Positions 1 to 8,525 of a DNA stretch of 14,630 nt are shown here, in pieces. Each line of letters begins with the position of its first letter. Position 1 is the stretch's first letter. The stretch lies in the NCBI GenBank assembly GCA_905210855.1, contig CAJLYL010000039.1, positions 1 through 14,630 on the forward strand, written 5' to 3'. The notes under the pieces are model-generated. The model was not told where the DNA came from. It did not search any database and worked only from the letters and a program-made list of their open reading frames with translations. This stretch comes from an uncultured Clostridia bacterium. GTDB taxonomy: Bacteria > Bacillota > Clostridia > UMGS1810. A program made the translations under genes and the position numbers.

Positions 1-912
1 GATGTGGCAAATCTTGATGAATCGCCCATCGCCACCGCATACGCCAGGGCAAGGGGCACAGATAGAATGTCATCCTTCGGCGACTGGATTGCCCTGTCCG
101 ACAAGTGCGACGTCACTGCGGCGAAGCTTATATCGCGCGAGGTGTCGGACGGCATTATAGCGCCCGACTATGACCCCGAGGCACTCGAGATTCTTAAGAA
201 AAAGAAAAAAGGAAACTATAATATAGTAAAAATCGACCCGTCATATGTGCCTGCGCCAATAGAGAATAAGGATGTGTTCGGCATCACCTTTGAACAGGGC
301 AGAAACAACTATAAAATAGACGAATCCGTGTTTGCCGACATTGTGACAGAGAATAAAGATATACCCGACAGCGCAAAGAGAGACCTTATAATTGCGCTTA
401 TCACGCTTAAATATACCCAGTCTAACTCCGTGTGCTATGCCGAGGACGGACAGGCAATCGGCGTGGGCGCAGGTCAGCAGTCGCGCATACACTGCACACG
501 TCTTGCCGGAAGCAAGGCCGATAACTGGCATCTGCGCCAGTGCGACAAGGTGCTCAATCTCCCGTTTAAGGACGGCGTAAAGCGCCCCGAGAGAGACAAT
601 GCGATTGATGTGTACATATCGGACGACAGTGACGAGCTGCTTGCCGACGGCGCATGGGAGGCTCTGTTTACGGAGAAGCCCGAAAAGCTGACAAAAGCGG
701 AAAAGCAAGCCTACCTTGCTTCGTTTAACGATACCGTCATCGGCTCGGACGCGTTTTTTCCGTTTTCGGATAACATCGAGAGGGCGGCAAAGAGCGGCGT
801 TAAGTACATTGCACAGCCGGGCGGCTCTGTCAGAGACGACTGCGTAATAGATTGCTGCAACGAGCACGGCATGGTAATGGCATTCACCCACATGAGACTG
901 TTCCATCACTAA
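1..912 (+). CDS. purH: AICAR transformylase (phosphoribosylaminoimidazolecarboxamide formyltransferase), 5'-truncated
   Basis: This is the C-terminal 303 codons of the enzyme that transfers a formyl group from 10-formyl-tetrahydrofolate to AICAR, giving FAICAR, the penultimate step of IMP synthesis in the cytoplasm. The frame is open from base 1, so the true start and the KHxxPCG-type catalytic motif lie upstream of the window. Family hallmarks that are visible include SNSVCYAEDGQAIGVGAGQ, GSDAFFPFSDNIERAAKSGV, a QPGGSVRDD motif and a C-terminal HMRLFHH, like the TDMRHFRH ending of bifunctional PurH. The stretch IHCTRLAGSKADNWHLRQ and the acidic region after it differ from Escherichia coli PurH. 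They resemble the roughly 390-residue stand-alone transformylase of Clostridia that works with a separate IMP cyclohydrolase. Whether a cyclohydrolase domain is fused cannot be seen here. The purH symbol is used loosely. purD follows after 20 nt, so the two are probably co-transcribed. Confidence 0.93.
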   Translation, partial: DVANLDESPIATAYARARGTDRMSSFGDWIALSDKCDVTAAKLISREVSDGIIAPDYDPEALEILKKKKKGNYNIVKIDPSYVPAPIENKDVFGITFEQGRNNYKIDESVFADIVTENKDIPDSAKRDLIIALITLKYTQSNSVCYAEDGQAIGVGAGQQSRIHCTRLAGSKADNWHLRQCDKVLNLPFKDGVKRPERDNAIDVYISDDSDELLADGAWEALFTEKPEKLTKAEKQAYLASFNDTVIGSDAFFPFSDNIERAAKSGVKYIAQPGGSVRDDCVIDCCNEHGMVMAFTHMRLFHH

Positions 913-919
913 AGATAGC

Positions 920-925
920 GGAGGT
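920..925 (+). promoter_or_regulatory. Ribosome binding site fixing the purD start
   Basis: GGAGGT lies 7 nt before the ATG at 933. It selects that ATG over the upstream in-frame ATG at 852, which would add 27 residues inside the preceding gene and has no matching site. Confidence 0.85.
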
Positions 926-932
926 TGACAAA

Positions 933-2192
933 ATGAACATATTGGTTGTTGGTTCGGGCGGCAGAGAGCACGCCATAATAAAGAAAATAAAAGAGAACAA
1001 GAGCGTTGACACAATTTATGCACTCCCGGGCAACGGAGGCATAGCCGCAGACGCGCAGTGTGTTCCGATCGGTGCAAAGGATATTGACGGCATGTGCGAT
1101 TTTGCAAAAACTCACGATATTGATTTTGCAATCGTCGCTCCGGACGACCCGCTGGTGCTCGGCGCTGTTGACGCACTGAATGAAATCGGCATAAAATGTT
1201 TCGGTCCGAGGAAAAACGCGGCTGTCATAGAGGGCAGCAAGGTTTTCTCGAAAAATCTGATGAAAAAGTATAATATACCCACGGCGGAATACGAAGTGTT
1301 TGACGACATGGGCGCCGCACTGGAATATATTAAAACAGCACCGATACCGACCGTCATCAAGGCGGACGGGCTGGCGCTCGGCAAGGGTGTAGTCATTGCG
1401 GAGACAAGGGAGGACGCCGCAGCTGCGGTTAAATCCATGATGCAGGACAAAATTTTCGGCGAGAGCGGCAGCAGGGTTGTTGTGGAGGAATTCCTCACGG
1501 GCCCCGAGGTTTCTGTTCTGTCGTTTACCGACGGAAGCAGCGTTGTGCCCATGGTGTCGTCAATGGATCACAAGAGGGCGCTTGACGGCGACAAGGGGCT
1601 TAACACCGGCGGCATGGGCTGCATTGCCCCCAATCCTTTCTATACCGACGACATTGCGCATGAGTGCATGGAGAAGATTTTTGTGCCGACGATAAACGCC
1701 ATGAAATCCGAGGGCAGGGAGTTTCGCGGATGCCTCTATTTCGGATTGATGCTTACCGAAAAAGGGCCGAAAGTTATTGAATACAATTGCAGATTCGGCG
1801 ACCCCGAGACTCAGGTTGTGCTGCCGCTGCTCGATTCCGATTTGCTCGGCATCATGATGCACACTGCCGACGGCACACTCTCCGAAGCGGACATACGCTT
1901 TAAGAAGGAGTGCTCCTGCTGCGTGGTTATGGCGTCGGAGGGATATCCGAAAAAATATGACACAGGCTTTGAGATAACCGTGCCGGCAGATAAGAACATC
2001 TACATTGCCGGCGCAAAGCTCGAGGACGGCAAGCTTCTCACCGCGGGCGGCAGAGTTCTCGGAGTTACCGAGAATGCACCCACGCTTGAGTCGGCAATCG
2101 AAAAAGCATATGAGACAGTGAAATCGGTTAAGTTTGAAAACGCATATTACAGACATGACATCGGTCAGAGAGCTTTAAGGGGGATAAGATAA
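933..2192 (+). CDS. purD: Phosphoribosylamine-glycine ligase (GAR synthetase)
   Basis: This 419-residue ATP-grasp enzyme joins 5-phosphoribosylamine and glycine using ATP, the second step of purine synthesis. The N-terminal nucleotide-fold motif VGSGGREHA is at residues 6-14. The ATP-grasp region includes VIKADGLALGKGV (141-153), the signature DHKRALDGDKGLNTGGMG (212-229), and the metal-binding segment EYNCRFGDPETQ (283-294), with E283 and N285 as the probable magnesium ligands. The length is normal for the family (about 420). The chosen ATG gives the standard MNILVVGSGG start and has a GGAGGT site; the longer frame opening at 852 would overlap the transformylase gene. The stop codon is immediately followed by the purL ATG, which suggests translational coupling. 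The gene looks intact. Confidence 0.97.
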   Translation: MNILVVGSGGREHAIIKKIKENKSVDTIYALPGNGGIAADAQCVPIGAKDIDGMCDFAKTHDIDFAIVAPDDPLVLGAVDALNEIGIKCFGPRKNAAVIEGSKVFSKNLMKKYNIPTAEYEVFDDMGAALEYIKTAPIPTVIKADGLALGKGVVIAETREDAAAAVKSMMQDKIFGESGSRVVVEEFLTGPEVSVLSFTDGSSVVPMVSSMDHKRALDGDKGLNTGGMGCIAPNPFYTDDIAHECMEKIFVPTINAMKSEGREFRGCLYFGLMLTEKGPKVIEYNCRFGDPETQVVLPLLDSDLLGIMMHTADGTLSEADIRFKKECSCCVVMASEGYPKKYDTGFEITVPADKNIYIAGAKLEDGKLLTAGGRVLGVTENAPTLESAIEKAYETVKSVKFENAYYRHDIGQRALRGIR

Positions 2193-5100
2193 ATGGTATA
2201 CAGAGTGTATGTTGAAAGAAAAGCGGGACTTGACAACGAAGCCAAGAGCCTGAAAAATGATCTTAAAAACCTTCTCGGCATAAAGGGGATAGAGAACTTG
2301 CGTGTCATTAACAGATATGACGCGGAGAACATAGACGAAAAACTGTTTGAGTATTGCAAGACTGCCGTATTCTCCGAGCCTCAGACCGATAACTGCGAGA
2401 TTCCCGATCTCGACGGCGCAAAGGTTTTTGCGGTGGAGTATCTCCCCGGTCAGTTTGACCAGAGGGCAAACTCGGCTTCGGAGTGTATTCAGCTCATTTC
2501 CACAGGCGACAGACCCCTTGTGCGCAGTGCAAAGGTGTATGCGGTATACGGCGATGTCAGCGATGATGAAATCGCAGAGATAAAGAAGTACGTTATCAAT
2601 CCAGTTGAGGCGCGCGAAGCTTCGCTTGAACTGCCGCAAACTCTCAAGGTGAACTATGCAATACCGAAAAGCGTTGCGACTGTTGATGGATTCATCGGCT
2701 TCGATGATGACAGACTGCGCGAATTTGCGGCAGCAAACGGATTGGCTATGGATTTTGACGACATAAAATTCTGCCGCGATTATTTTCTCTCCGAGAAAAG
2801 AGACCCGACGATAACCGAGATTAAAATGATTGATACATATTGGTCGGACCATTGCAGACACACCACATTTTTGACTACGATAGACAGCGCGGAGGTTGAG
2901 GACGACTACGTAAAGGCAGCGTATGACGACTATGTTGCAACAAGAGAGCAACTCGGCAGAACAAAGCCGATTAACCTTATGGACATCGCCACGCTGGCGG
3001 TTAAGTATCTGCGCAAAAACGGACTCCTCGATAAGCTTGATGAGTCGGAGGAGATAAACGCCTGCACGGTGAAAATGGACGTTGATGTAGACGGCAAGGA
3101 TGAAAAATGGCTCTTGCTCTTTAAGAATGAAACTCACAACCACCCGACAGAGATAGAGCCCTTCGGAGGCGCGGCAACGTGCATAGGCGGCGCAATTCGC
3201 GATCCGCTCTCGGGCAGAAGCTATGTGTATGCCGCAATGCGTGTTACGGGCGCGGCAAATCCGCTCAAACCCGTGTCGGAGACCATGAACGGCAAGCTGC
3301 CGCAGAGAAAAATCGTCACCACCGCCGCAAACGGATATTCCTCCTACGGCAATCAGATAGGACTCGCGACGGGGCTTGTTGATGAAATATATCACGAGGG
3401 CTATGTGGCAAAACGCCTTGAGATAGGCGCGGTTGTTGCCGCTGCACCGGAGTGCAATGTGCGCAGAGAACGCCCGATTCCCGGAGATGTGGTTATACTC
3501 ATCGGCGGCAGAACCGGACGTGACGGCTGCGGCGGAGCCACAGGCTCGTCAAAATCGCACACACTGGAATCGCTGGAGAGCTGCGGCGCAGAGGTGCAAA
3601 AGGGTAATGCACCCGAGGAGAGAAAGCTCCAAAGGCTATTCAGAAACCCCGAAGCGTCTCGCCTTATCAAGCGGTGCAACGATTTCGGCGCGGGCGGAGT
3701 GTCAGTGGCAATAGGCGAGCTTGCGGACGGACTCAGGATAGACCTTAACGCAGTGCCGAAAAAATATGACGGATTGGACGGCACGGAGCTCGCCATAAGC
3801 GAATCGCAGGAGAGAATGGCGGTCGTTGTGGCGGCAGAGGACGAAGATAAATTTAAGGCTCTGGCTCACAGCGAAAACATAGAGGCAACAAAGGTTGCCG
3901 TGGTTACGGAAAATCCGTATATGGAGATGACGTGGAACGGCAATTCCATAGTAAACCTTTCGCGCGAGTTCCTCAATTCCAACGGCGCACCCAAACATAT
4001 CGATGTAAAGGTGGCAAAGGGAGAGGACTATGCAAGAAAGACAACCGGCGGTTTTGCGCAGAGCATGAAAGAACTTTGCGGCGACCTGAATGTGTGCTCA
4101 AAACGCGGACTTTCGGAGAGATTCGATTCCACAATCGGCAGCGGCACGGTGCTTATGCCTTTCGGCGGAAAAAATCAGCGCACCCCCATACAGGCTATGG
4201 TAAACAAGGTGTCCGTGGAAAAGGGTCACACCGACACCTGCTCGGTAATGGCTTACGGCTACAATCCGTTTATCACGGAGAAAAATCCATTCTGCGGAGC
4301 ATACCTTGCAGTGGTGGAATCGGTGTCAAAGCTCGTTGCGGCAGGCGCGTCCTTTGAAGATGTGTATCTTACATTCCAGGAGTATTTCGAGAAGCCGAAG
4401 AATGACCCGTATCGCTGGGGCAAGCCGCTCGCGGCGCTGCTCGGCGCATTTAAGGCGCAAAAGGATTTCGGCATAGGCGCAATCGGCGGCAAGGACTCCA
4501 TGAGCGGTTCGTTTGAAAATATAGATGTTCCGCCAACGCTTGTTTCTTTTGCCGTGACTGCGGATAAAACGCAAAATATCGTTTCAAACGAGTTTAAGGG
4601 CGGCGGACACAGGGTTGTCATCATTAAGCCGGAATATGATGAAAACGGCTTGCCGGTTATCGGCTCAATCCGCGCTGTATTTGACGCGGTGACGGCTCTT
4701 GTGCGCGGCAAAAAAGCGCTCGCCGTGTATACACCAACCTACGGCGGCATAGCCGAGGCTGTGTACAAAATGGCAATCGGAAATTCTGTCGGCTTTGAAT
4801 TTGACGATTCGTTTGCGCTTGATGATATATTCGGCTATTGCTACGGCTCGTTTTTGGTTGAGCTTGCGGACGGTACTGATGTCGGCACCGTTGTCGGCAG
4901 AACAACGGACGAGGAGGCAATTGCATATAAGGATGAAAAAATTGCACTTGCAGAGCTTGACGAAATTTATGAGGGCAAGCTCGAACCTATCTATCCGTGC
5001 AATATCGCGGCAGAGGGCAAGAGGATTGAGGCATTCTCGTACACCGCGGAACAAATCGCCGCAAGCCCGATAAAAATTGCGCGCCCGAAGGTGCTTATAC

Positions 5101-5879
5101 CCGTGTTCCCCGGAACAAACTGCGAGTATGACACCGCAAAGGCGTTTGAGGACGCAGGAGCACAGGCGGATGTGTTTGTGATAAACAACCTGTCGTCGGA
5201 GGATATAGTCAAATCGGTTGATACATTTGCAAAGAGGATAAACAACTCTCAGGTAATATTCATCCCGGGCGGATTCTCGGGCGGCGATGAGCCTGACGGC
5301 TCGGGCAAATTCATCACGGCGTTTTTCAGAAACGAATCCATAAAGGAGGCTGTCTCGAGGCTGCTCGATGAGCGCGCAGGTCTCATGGGCGGCATCTGCA
5401 ACGGCTTCCAGGCGCTTATCAAGCTCGGTCTTGTGCCTTTCGGCAAAATTGTGGATATGGACGAAACCTGCCCGACGCTTACTTACAATACCATCGGCAG
5501 ACACCAGTCAAAGCTTGTCAATGTGCGCGTGGCGTCAAACAAATCTCCCTGGCTTGCCCAGACGCGCACCGGCGAGATTTACACGGTGGCAATTTCGCAC
5601 GGCGAGGGCAGATTTATGGCGAGTGATGAGCTTGTGAAAAAGCTTGCCGCAAACGGTCAGATTATCACGCAGTATGTGGATGCAAACGGCTGCCCGACCG
5701 ATGATATTCAGTATAACCCGAACAACTCCGATTATGCCGTTGAGGGCATATGCTCGCCCGACGGCAGAGTGTTCGGCAAAATGGGTCACACCGAGCGAAC
5801 CGGAGACGGGCTTTACAAAAATGTTCCAGGCAGGGTTGACATGGGTCTTTTCACATCCTGTGTAAGGTATTTTAAATAG
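2193..5879 (+). CDS. purL: Phosphoribosylformylglycinamidine synthase, single-chain large form
   Basis: This 1228-residue enzyme converts FGAR, glutamine and ATP to FGAM, the fourth step of purine synthesis. It carries in one chain what Bacillus splits into PurS, PurQ and PurL. The order is: a PurS-like N-terminal domain (about 1-65), a linker, a first synthetase half with YWSDHCRHTTF (216-226) and ETHNHPTE (313-320), a second half with GGKDSMSG (765-772), and a class I glutaminase domain from about residue 965. The glutaminase nucleophile is C1069 in GGICNGFQ. Its partners are H1136 and E1138 in HGEGRF, so the triad is complete. The length fits the clostridial/streptococcal single-chain family and is shorter than the enterobacterial enzyme (about 1295). 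The ATG directly abuts the purD stop, and its AAGGGGG ribosome binding site (2177-2183) lies within the last purD codons. Confidence 0.97.
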   Translation: MVYRVYVERKAGLDNEAKSLKNDLKNLLGIKGIENLRVINRYDAENIDEKLFEYCKTAVFSEPQTDNCEIPDLDGAKVFAVEYLPGQFDQRANSASECIQLISTGDRPLVRSAKVYAVYGDVSDDEIAEIKKYVINPVEAREASLELPQTLKVNYAIPKSVATVDGFIGFDDDRLREFAAANGLAMDFDDIKFCRDYFLSEKRDPTITEIKMIDTYWSDHCRHTTFLTTIDSAEVEDDYVKAAYDDYVATREQLGRTKPINLMDIATLAVKYLRKNGLLDKLDESEEINACTVKMDVDVDGKDEKWLLLFKNETHNHPTEIEPFGGAATCIGGAIRDPLSGRSYVYAAMRVTGAANPLKPVSETMNGKLPQRKIVTTAANGYSSYGNQIGLATGLVDEIYHEGYVAKRLEIGAVVAAAPECNVRRERPIPGDVVILIGGRTGRDGCGGATGSSKSHTLESLESCGAEVQKGNAPEERKLQRLFRNPEASRLIKRCNDFGAGGVSVAIGELADGLRIDLNAVPKKYDGLDGTELAISESQERMAVVVAAEDEDKFKALAHSENIEATKVAVVTENPYMEMTWNGNSIVNLSREFLNSNGAPKHIDVKVAKGEDYARKTTGGFAQSMKELCGDLNVCSKRGLSERFDSTIGSGTVLMPFGGKNQRTPIQAMVNKVSVEKGHTDTCSVMAYGYNPFITEKNPFCGAYLAVVESVSKLVAAGASFEDVYLTFQEYFEKPKNDPYRWGKPLAALLGAFKAQKDFGIGAIGGKDSMSGSFENIDVPPTLVSFAVTADKTQNIVSNEFKGGGHRVVIIKPEYDENGLPVIGSIRAVFDAVTALVRGKKALAVYTPTYGGIAEAVYKMAIGNSVGFEFDDSFALDDIFGYCYGSFLVELADGTDVGTVVGRTTDEEAIAYKDEKIALAELDEIYEGKLEPIYPCNIAAEGKRIEAFSYTAEQIAASPIKIARPKVLIPVFPGTNCEYDTAKAFEDAGAQADVFVINNLSSEDIVKSVDTFAKRINNSQVIFIPGGFSGGDEPDGSGKFITAFFRNESIKEAVSRLLDERAGLMGGICNGFQALIKLGLVPFGKIVDMDETCPTLTYNTIGRHQSKLVNVRVASNKSPWLAQTRTGEIYTVAISHGEGRFMASDELVKKLAANGQIITQYVDANGCPTDDIQYNPNNSDYAVEGICSPDGRVFGKMGHTERTGDGLYKNVPGRVDMGLFTSCVRYFK

Positions 5880-5895
5880 AGGAGAATCATAAATC

Positions 5896-7560
5896 ATGAC
5901 TGATATAGAAATCGCACAGAGCGTGCAGATGAAAAACATCAGAGAGATTGCAAAAACAGCCGGTATTGACGAAAAATATCTTGAGCAGTACGGCAGCTAT
6001 AAGGCGAAAATCGATTTGTCGATAATGAAAGAGAATAAGCCGGAAAACGGCAAGCTGGTGCTTGTCACCGCCATTACTCCGACCCCTGCCGGCGAGGGCA
6101 AGACAACCACTACAATCGGTCTTGCCGACGGCATGAGGAGAATCGGCAAAAATGTAATGATGGCGCTGCGCGAGCCGTCGCTTGGGCCGGTGTTCGGCAT
6201 AAAGGGCGGCGCGGCAGGCGGCGGATATGCTCAGGTTGTGCCCATGGAGGACATCAATCTGCATTTTACGGGTGATTTTCACGCTATCGGCGCGGCAAAT
6301 AATCTGCTTGCCGCTATGATAGACAACCATATTCACCATGGCAATGCACTCGGCATCGACACGAGGCGAATCACATGGAAACGCTGTGTGGATATGAATG
6401 ACAGACAGCTCAGAAGCATTGTTGACGGTCTCGGCGGCAAGGCTAACGGTACTCCCAGAGAGGACGGATATGACATAACAGTTGCTTCGGAAGTGATGGC
6501 GGTGCTCTGCCTTGCGGACTCGGTAACGGATTTGAAAAAACGCCTTGCGGATATAATCGTCGGCTACAATTATAACGGCGAGCCCGTAACCTGCGGTCAG
6601 CTGAAAGCGGAGGGTGCAATGACAGCGCTGCTCAAGGACGCCATCAAGCCAAACCTGGTGCAGTCGCTCGAGGGTACTCCGGCGTTGGTACACGGAGGGC
6701 CGTTTGCCAACATTGCGCACGGCTGCAACAGCGTGACTGCGACCAAGCTTGCGCTCAAATTGGCTGATTACGCCGTGACAGAGGCAGGCTTCGGCGCTGA
6801 CCTCGGCGCGGAGAAGTTCTTTGACATTAAGTGCGCGCTTTCGGGATTAAAGCCGTCTGCAGTTGTGCTTGTCGCAACGGTGCGCGCGCTCAAAATGCAC
6901 GGCGGCGTTGCAAAAGACGAGCTCGGTGCTGAAAACCTTGATGCGCTGCACAAGGGTATGCCCAATCTTTTAAGGCATATAGACAACATAAAAAATGTGT
7001 TCGGTCTGCCGTGCGTGGTTGCCGTAAACAAATTTCCCACGGATACCGACGCGGAGGTGCAGCTTGTCATTGACGAGTGCAGAGAACTCGGCGTTAACGT
7101 GGTGCTCTCCGATGTGTGGGCAAAGGGCGGCGAAGGCGGCACGGAGCTGGCAAAAGAGGTTGTGCGCCTCTGCGAGGAGAAAAACAGCTTTTCTCAGTGT
7201 TACAGCCCCGATGACAGCATAGAGGATAAACTCAACGCCATAGTGACAAAAATCTACCGCGGCGACGGAGTGGATTTTACCCCCAAGGCAAGAAAACTGC
7301 TTGCGGAGATTACCGCACTCGGCTATGACAAAATGCCTGTCTGCGTTGCCAAAACGCAGTACAGCTTTTCGGATGACAAAAATCTGCTCGGCGCGCCAAG
7401 CGGATTCCGCGTGACGGTGCGCAATCTGAAGATAAGCGCCGGCGCAGGATTCGTCGTTGCGTTCACGGGCGAGATTATGACCATGCCCGGTCTGCCGAAA
7501 GTTCCGGCGGCAGAGCGGATTGATGTGGACGAAAACGGAGTTATCACAGGGTTGTTTTAA
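5896..7560 (+). CDS. fhs: Formate-tetrahydrofolate ligase
   Basis: This 554-residue enzyme uses ATP to join formate and tetrahydrofolate, making 10-formyl-tetrahydrofolate. The family is usually about 556 residues, so the gene is full length. The nucleotide-binding loop TPAGEGKTTTT is at residues 63-73. Other family blocks are REPSLGPVFGIKGGAAGGGYAQV and GGPFANIAHGCNS (267-279), and the C-terminus EIMTMPGLPKVPAAERID is typical. GGAG lies 11 nt before the ATG, and the gene follows purL by 16 nt. Position as the last gene of the purine operon fits its role: its product is the formyl donor for the transformylase at the start of the window. In acetogens the same enzyme serves the Wood-Ljungdahl pathway, but nothing else here points to that pathway. 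Confidence 0.97.
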   Translation: MTDIEIAQSVQMKNIREIAKTAGIDEKYLEQYGSYKAKIDLSIMKENKPENGKLVLVTAITPTPAGEGKTTTTIGLADGMRRIGKNVMMALREPSLGPVFGIKGGAAGGGYAQVVPMEDINLHFTGDFHAIGAANNLLAAMIDNHIHHGNALGIDTRRITWKRCVDMNDRQLRSIVDGLGGKANGTPREDGYDITVASEVMAVLCLADSVTDLKKRLADIIVGYNYNGEPVTCGQLKAEGAMTALLKDAIKPNLVQSLEGTPALVHGGPFANIAHGCNSVTATKLALKLADYAVTEAGFGADLGAEKFFDIKCALSGLKPSAVVLVATVRALKMHGGVAKDELGAENLDALHKGMPNLLRHIDNIKNVFGLPCVVAVNKFPTDTDAEVQLVIDECRELGVNVVLSDVWAKGGEGGTELAKEVVRLCEEKNSFSQCYSPDDSIEDKLNAIVTKIYRGDGVDFTPKARKLLAEITALGYDKMPVCVAKTQYSFSDDKNLLGAPSGFRVTVRNLKISAGAGFVVAFTGEIMTMPGLPKVPAAERIDVDENGVITGLF

Positions 7561-7573
7561 TGAAAATTGCCCG

Positions 7574-7612
7574 TCGGGGCGCTGCCGCAAATTGCAGTGC
7601 CCCGATTTTTTT
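7574..7612 (+). terminator. Intrinsic terminator of the purine-fhs operon
   Basis: A 12-bp stem (7574-7585 with 7594-7605, one G-U pair) closes an 8-nt loop and is followed by seven T residues (7606-7612). It begins 13 nt after the fhs stop. The GC-rich lower stem and unbroken T tract make this a strong call. Confidence 0.93.
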
Positions 7613-7614
7613 GC

Positions 7615-7643
7615 TTGAAAAACGCTTGCTTATGTGTTAGAAT
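7615..7643 (+). promoter_or_regulatory. Promoter for the patatin-hemW pair
   Basis: The -35 TTGAAA (7615-7620) is followed by a 17-nt spacer and the -10 TAGAAT (7638-7643). A TG one base before the -10 makes it an extended -10 element. Transcription would start near 7650, leaving a leader of about 20 nt that contains GGAGGT (7655-7660). The -35 begins 2 nt after the terminator T tract. Confidence 0.75.
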
Positions 7644-7669
7644 ATACATTAATCGGAGGTGTATAAACA

Positions 7670-8521
7670 GTGAAAACAGCACTTGTATTGGAGGGCGGAG
7701 CAAGCCGTGCGTATTTTTCAAACGGCGTGATGGATTGCCTTATGGACAACGGTATATACGCTGATTATGTCATCGGCACATCGGCAGGCATAGCCAACGG
7801 CTTGTCCTATGTGTCGCGCCAGCGCGGCCGCAGCCTGGAGCTGGGCAAAAAATATATGAATGACAAGCGGTACATGGGTCTGAAATATATGTTCAAGCCC
7901 GGCAACAGAAGCTACTATAACATAAAATTCGTTTTTGAGGATTTGCCCAATATATATCTCCCGTATGATTATGAAGCGTTTGAAAATTTTGACGGCAACG
8001 TTATTGCGGCGGTCACAAACATAGAGACGGGCAAAGCCGAATACCTTGAGGTGCCGCGACGTGATAGGACGTGGCGCACGGTTGTGGCTTCATGCGCGCT
8101 GCCGATAATGTTTCGCCCCGTTAAAATCAACGGCAAGCTGTACATGGACGGCGGCATGACGGACTCGATTCCGTTTCAAAAGCCGATTAACGACGGCTGC
8201 GATAAAATAATCGTAGTGCTTACGCGTGAGAGAAGCTATGTAAAAAAAGACGAGCCCATGCAAAGGCTTATAGATATTACATATCGCAAATACCCAAACC
8301 TTGTGAGGGCAATTGACAACCGCGCGCAGATGTACAATGATGAGCGCAGACGGATTTTTGAGCTTGAAGGGCAGGGAAAACTTTTTGTTATAGAGCCGGA
8401 GACCACGGGCGGCTTCAGCCGTGTGGAATCCTCGCCCAAAGCACTGTGCGCCCTGTACGACCAGGGTTACAAGGTGGCTGACGGGCGAATAGACGCACTT
8501 AAGGATTATCTGGAGGTTTAG
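7670..8521 (+). CDS. Patatin-like acyl hydrolase (YjjU-type)
   Basis: This 283-residue protein belongs to the patatin-like serine hydrolases, which use a Ser-Asp dyad to cleave acyl esters, usually of phospholipids. The oxyanion-loop motif LEGGASR is at residues 7-13. The nucleophile elbow GTSAG is at 36-40 (S38) and the DGG motif at 160-162 (D160), so both catalytic residues are present. The ASCALPIMF block (140-148) is also typical. The overall layout resembles the bacterial YjjU group of patatin proteins; that subgroup call is from memory of the family. I see no signal peptide or membrane helix, so it is probably cytoplasmic, and the true substrate is unknown. The start is GTG, 9 nt after GGAGGT. 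It is the first gene after its own promoter, and hemW follows after 4 nt. Confidence 0.9.
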   Translation: MKTALVLEGGASRAYFSNGVMDCLMDNGIYADYVIGTSAGIANGLSYVSRQRGRSLELGKKYMNDKRYMGLKYMFKPGNRSYYNIKFVFEDLPNIYLPYDYEAFENFDGNVIAAVTNIETGKAEYLEVPRRDRTWRTVVASCALPIMFRPVKINGKLYMDGGMTDSIPFQKPINDGCDKIIVVLTRERSYVKKDEPMQRLIDITYRKYPNLVRAIDNRAQMYNDERRRIFELEGQGKLFVIEPETTGGFSRVESSPKALCALYDQGYKVADGRIDALKDYLEV

Positions 8522-8525
8522 AGAT

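Noticed and set aside
241..1176. Minus-strand open frame (311 codons) opposite the transformylase and purD
   Set aside because: It spans two conserved genes on the other strand and has no family motif. The same applies to the minus-strand frames at 4665-5504, 5887-6720 and 13665-14354.
2175..3395. Long minus-strand open frame (406 codons) opposite purL
   Set aside because: It lies wholly antisense to a conserved purL, and its translation is rich in Cys, Arg and Leu with no recognisable domain. It is a by-product of codon bias.
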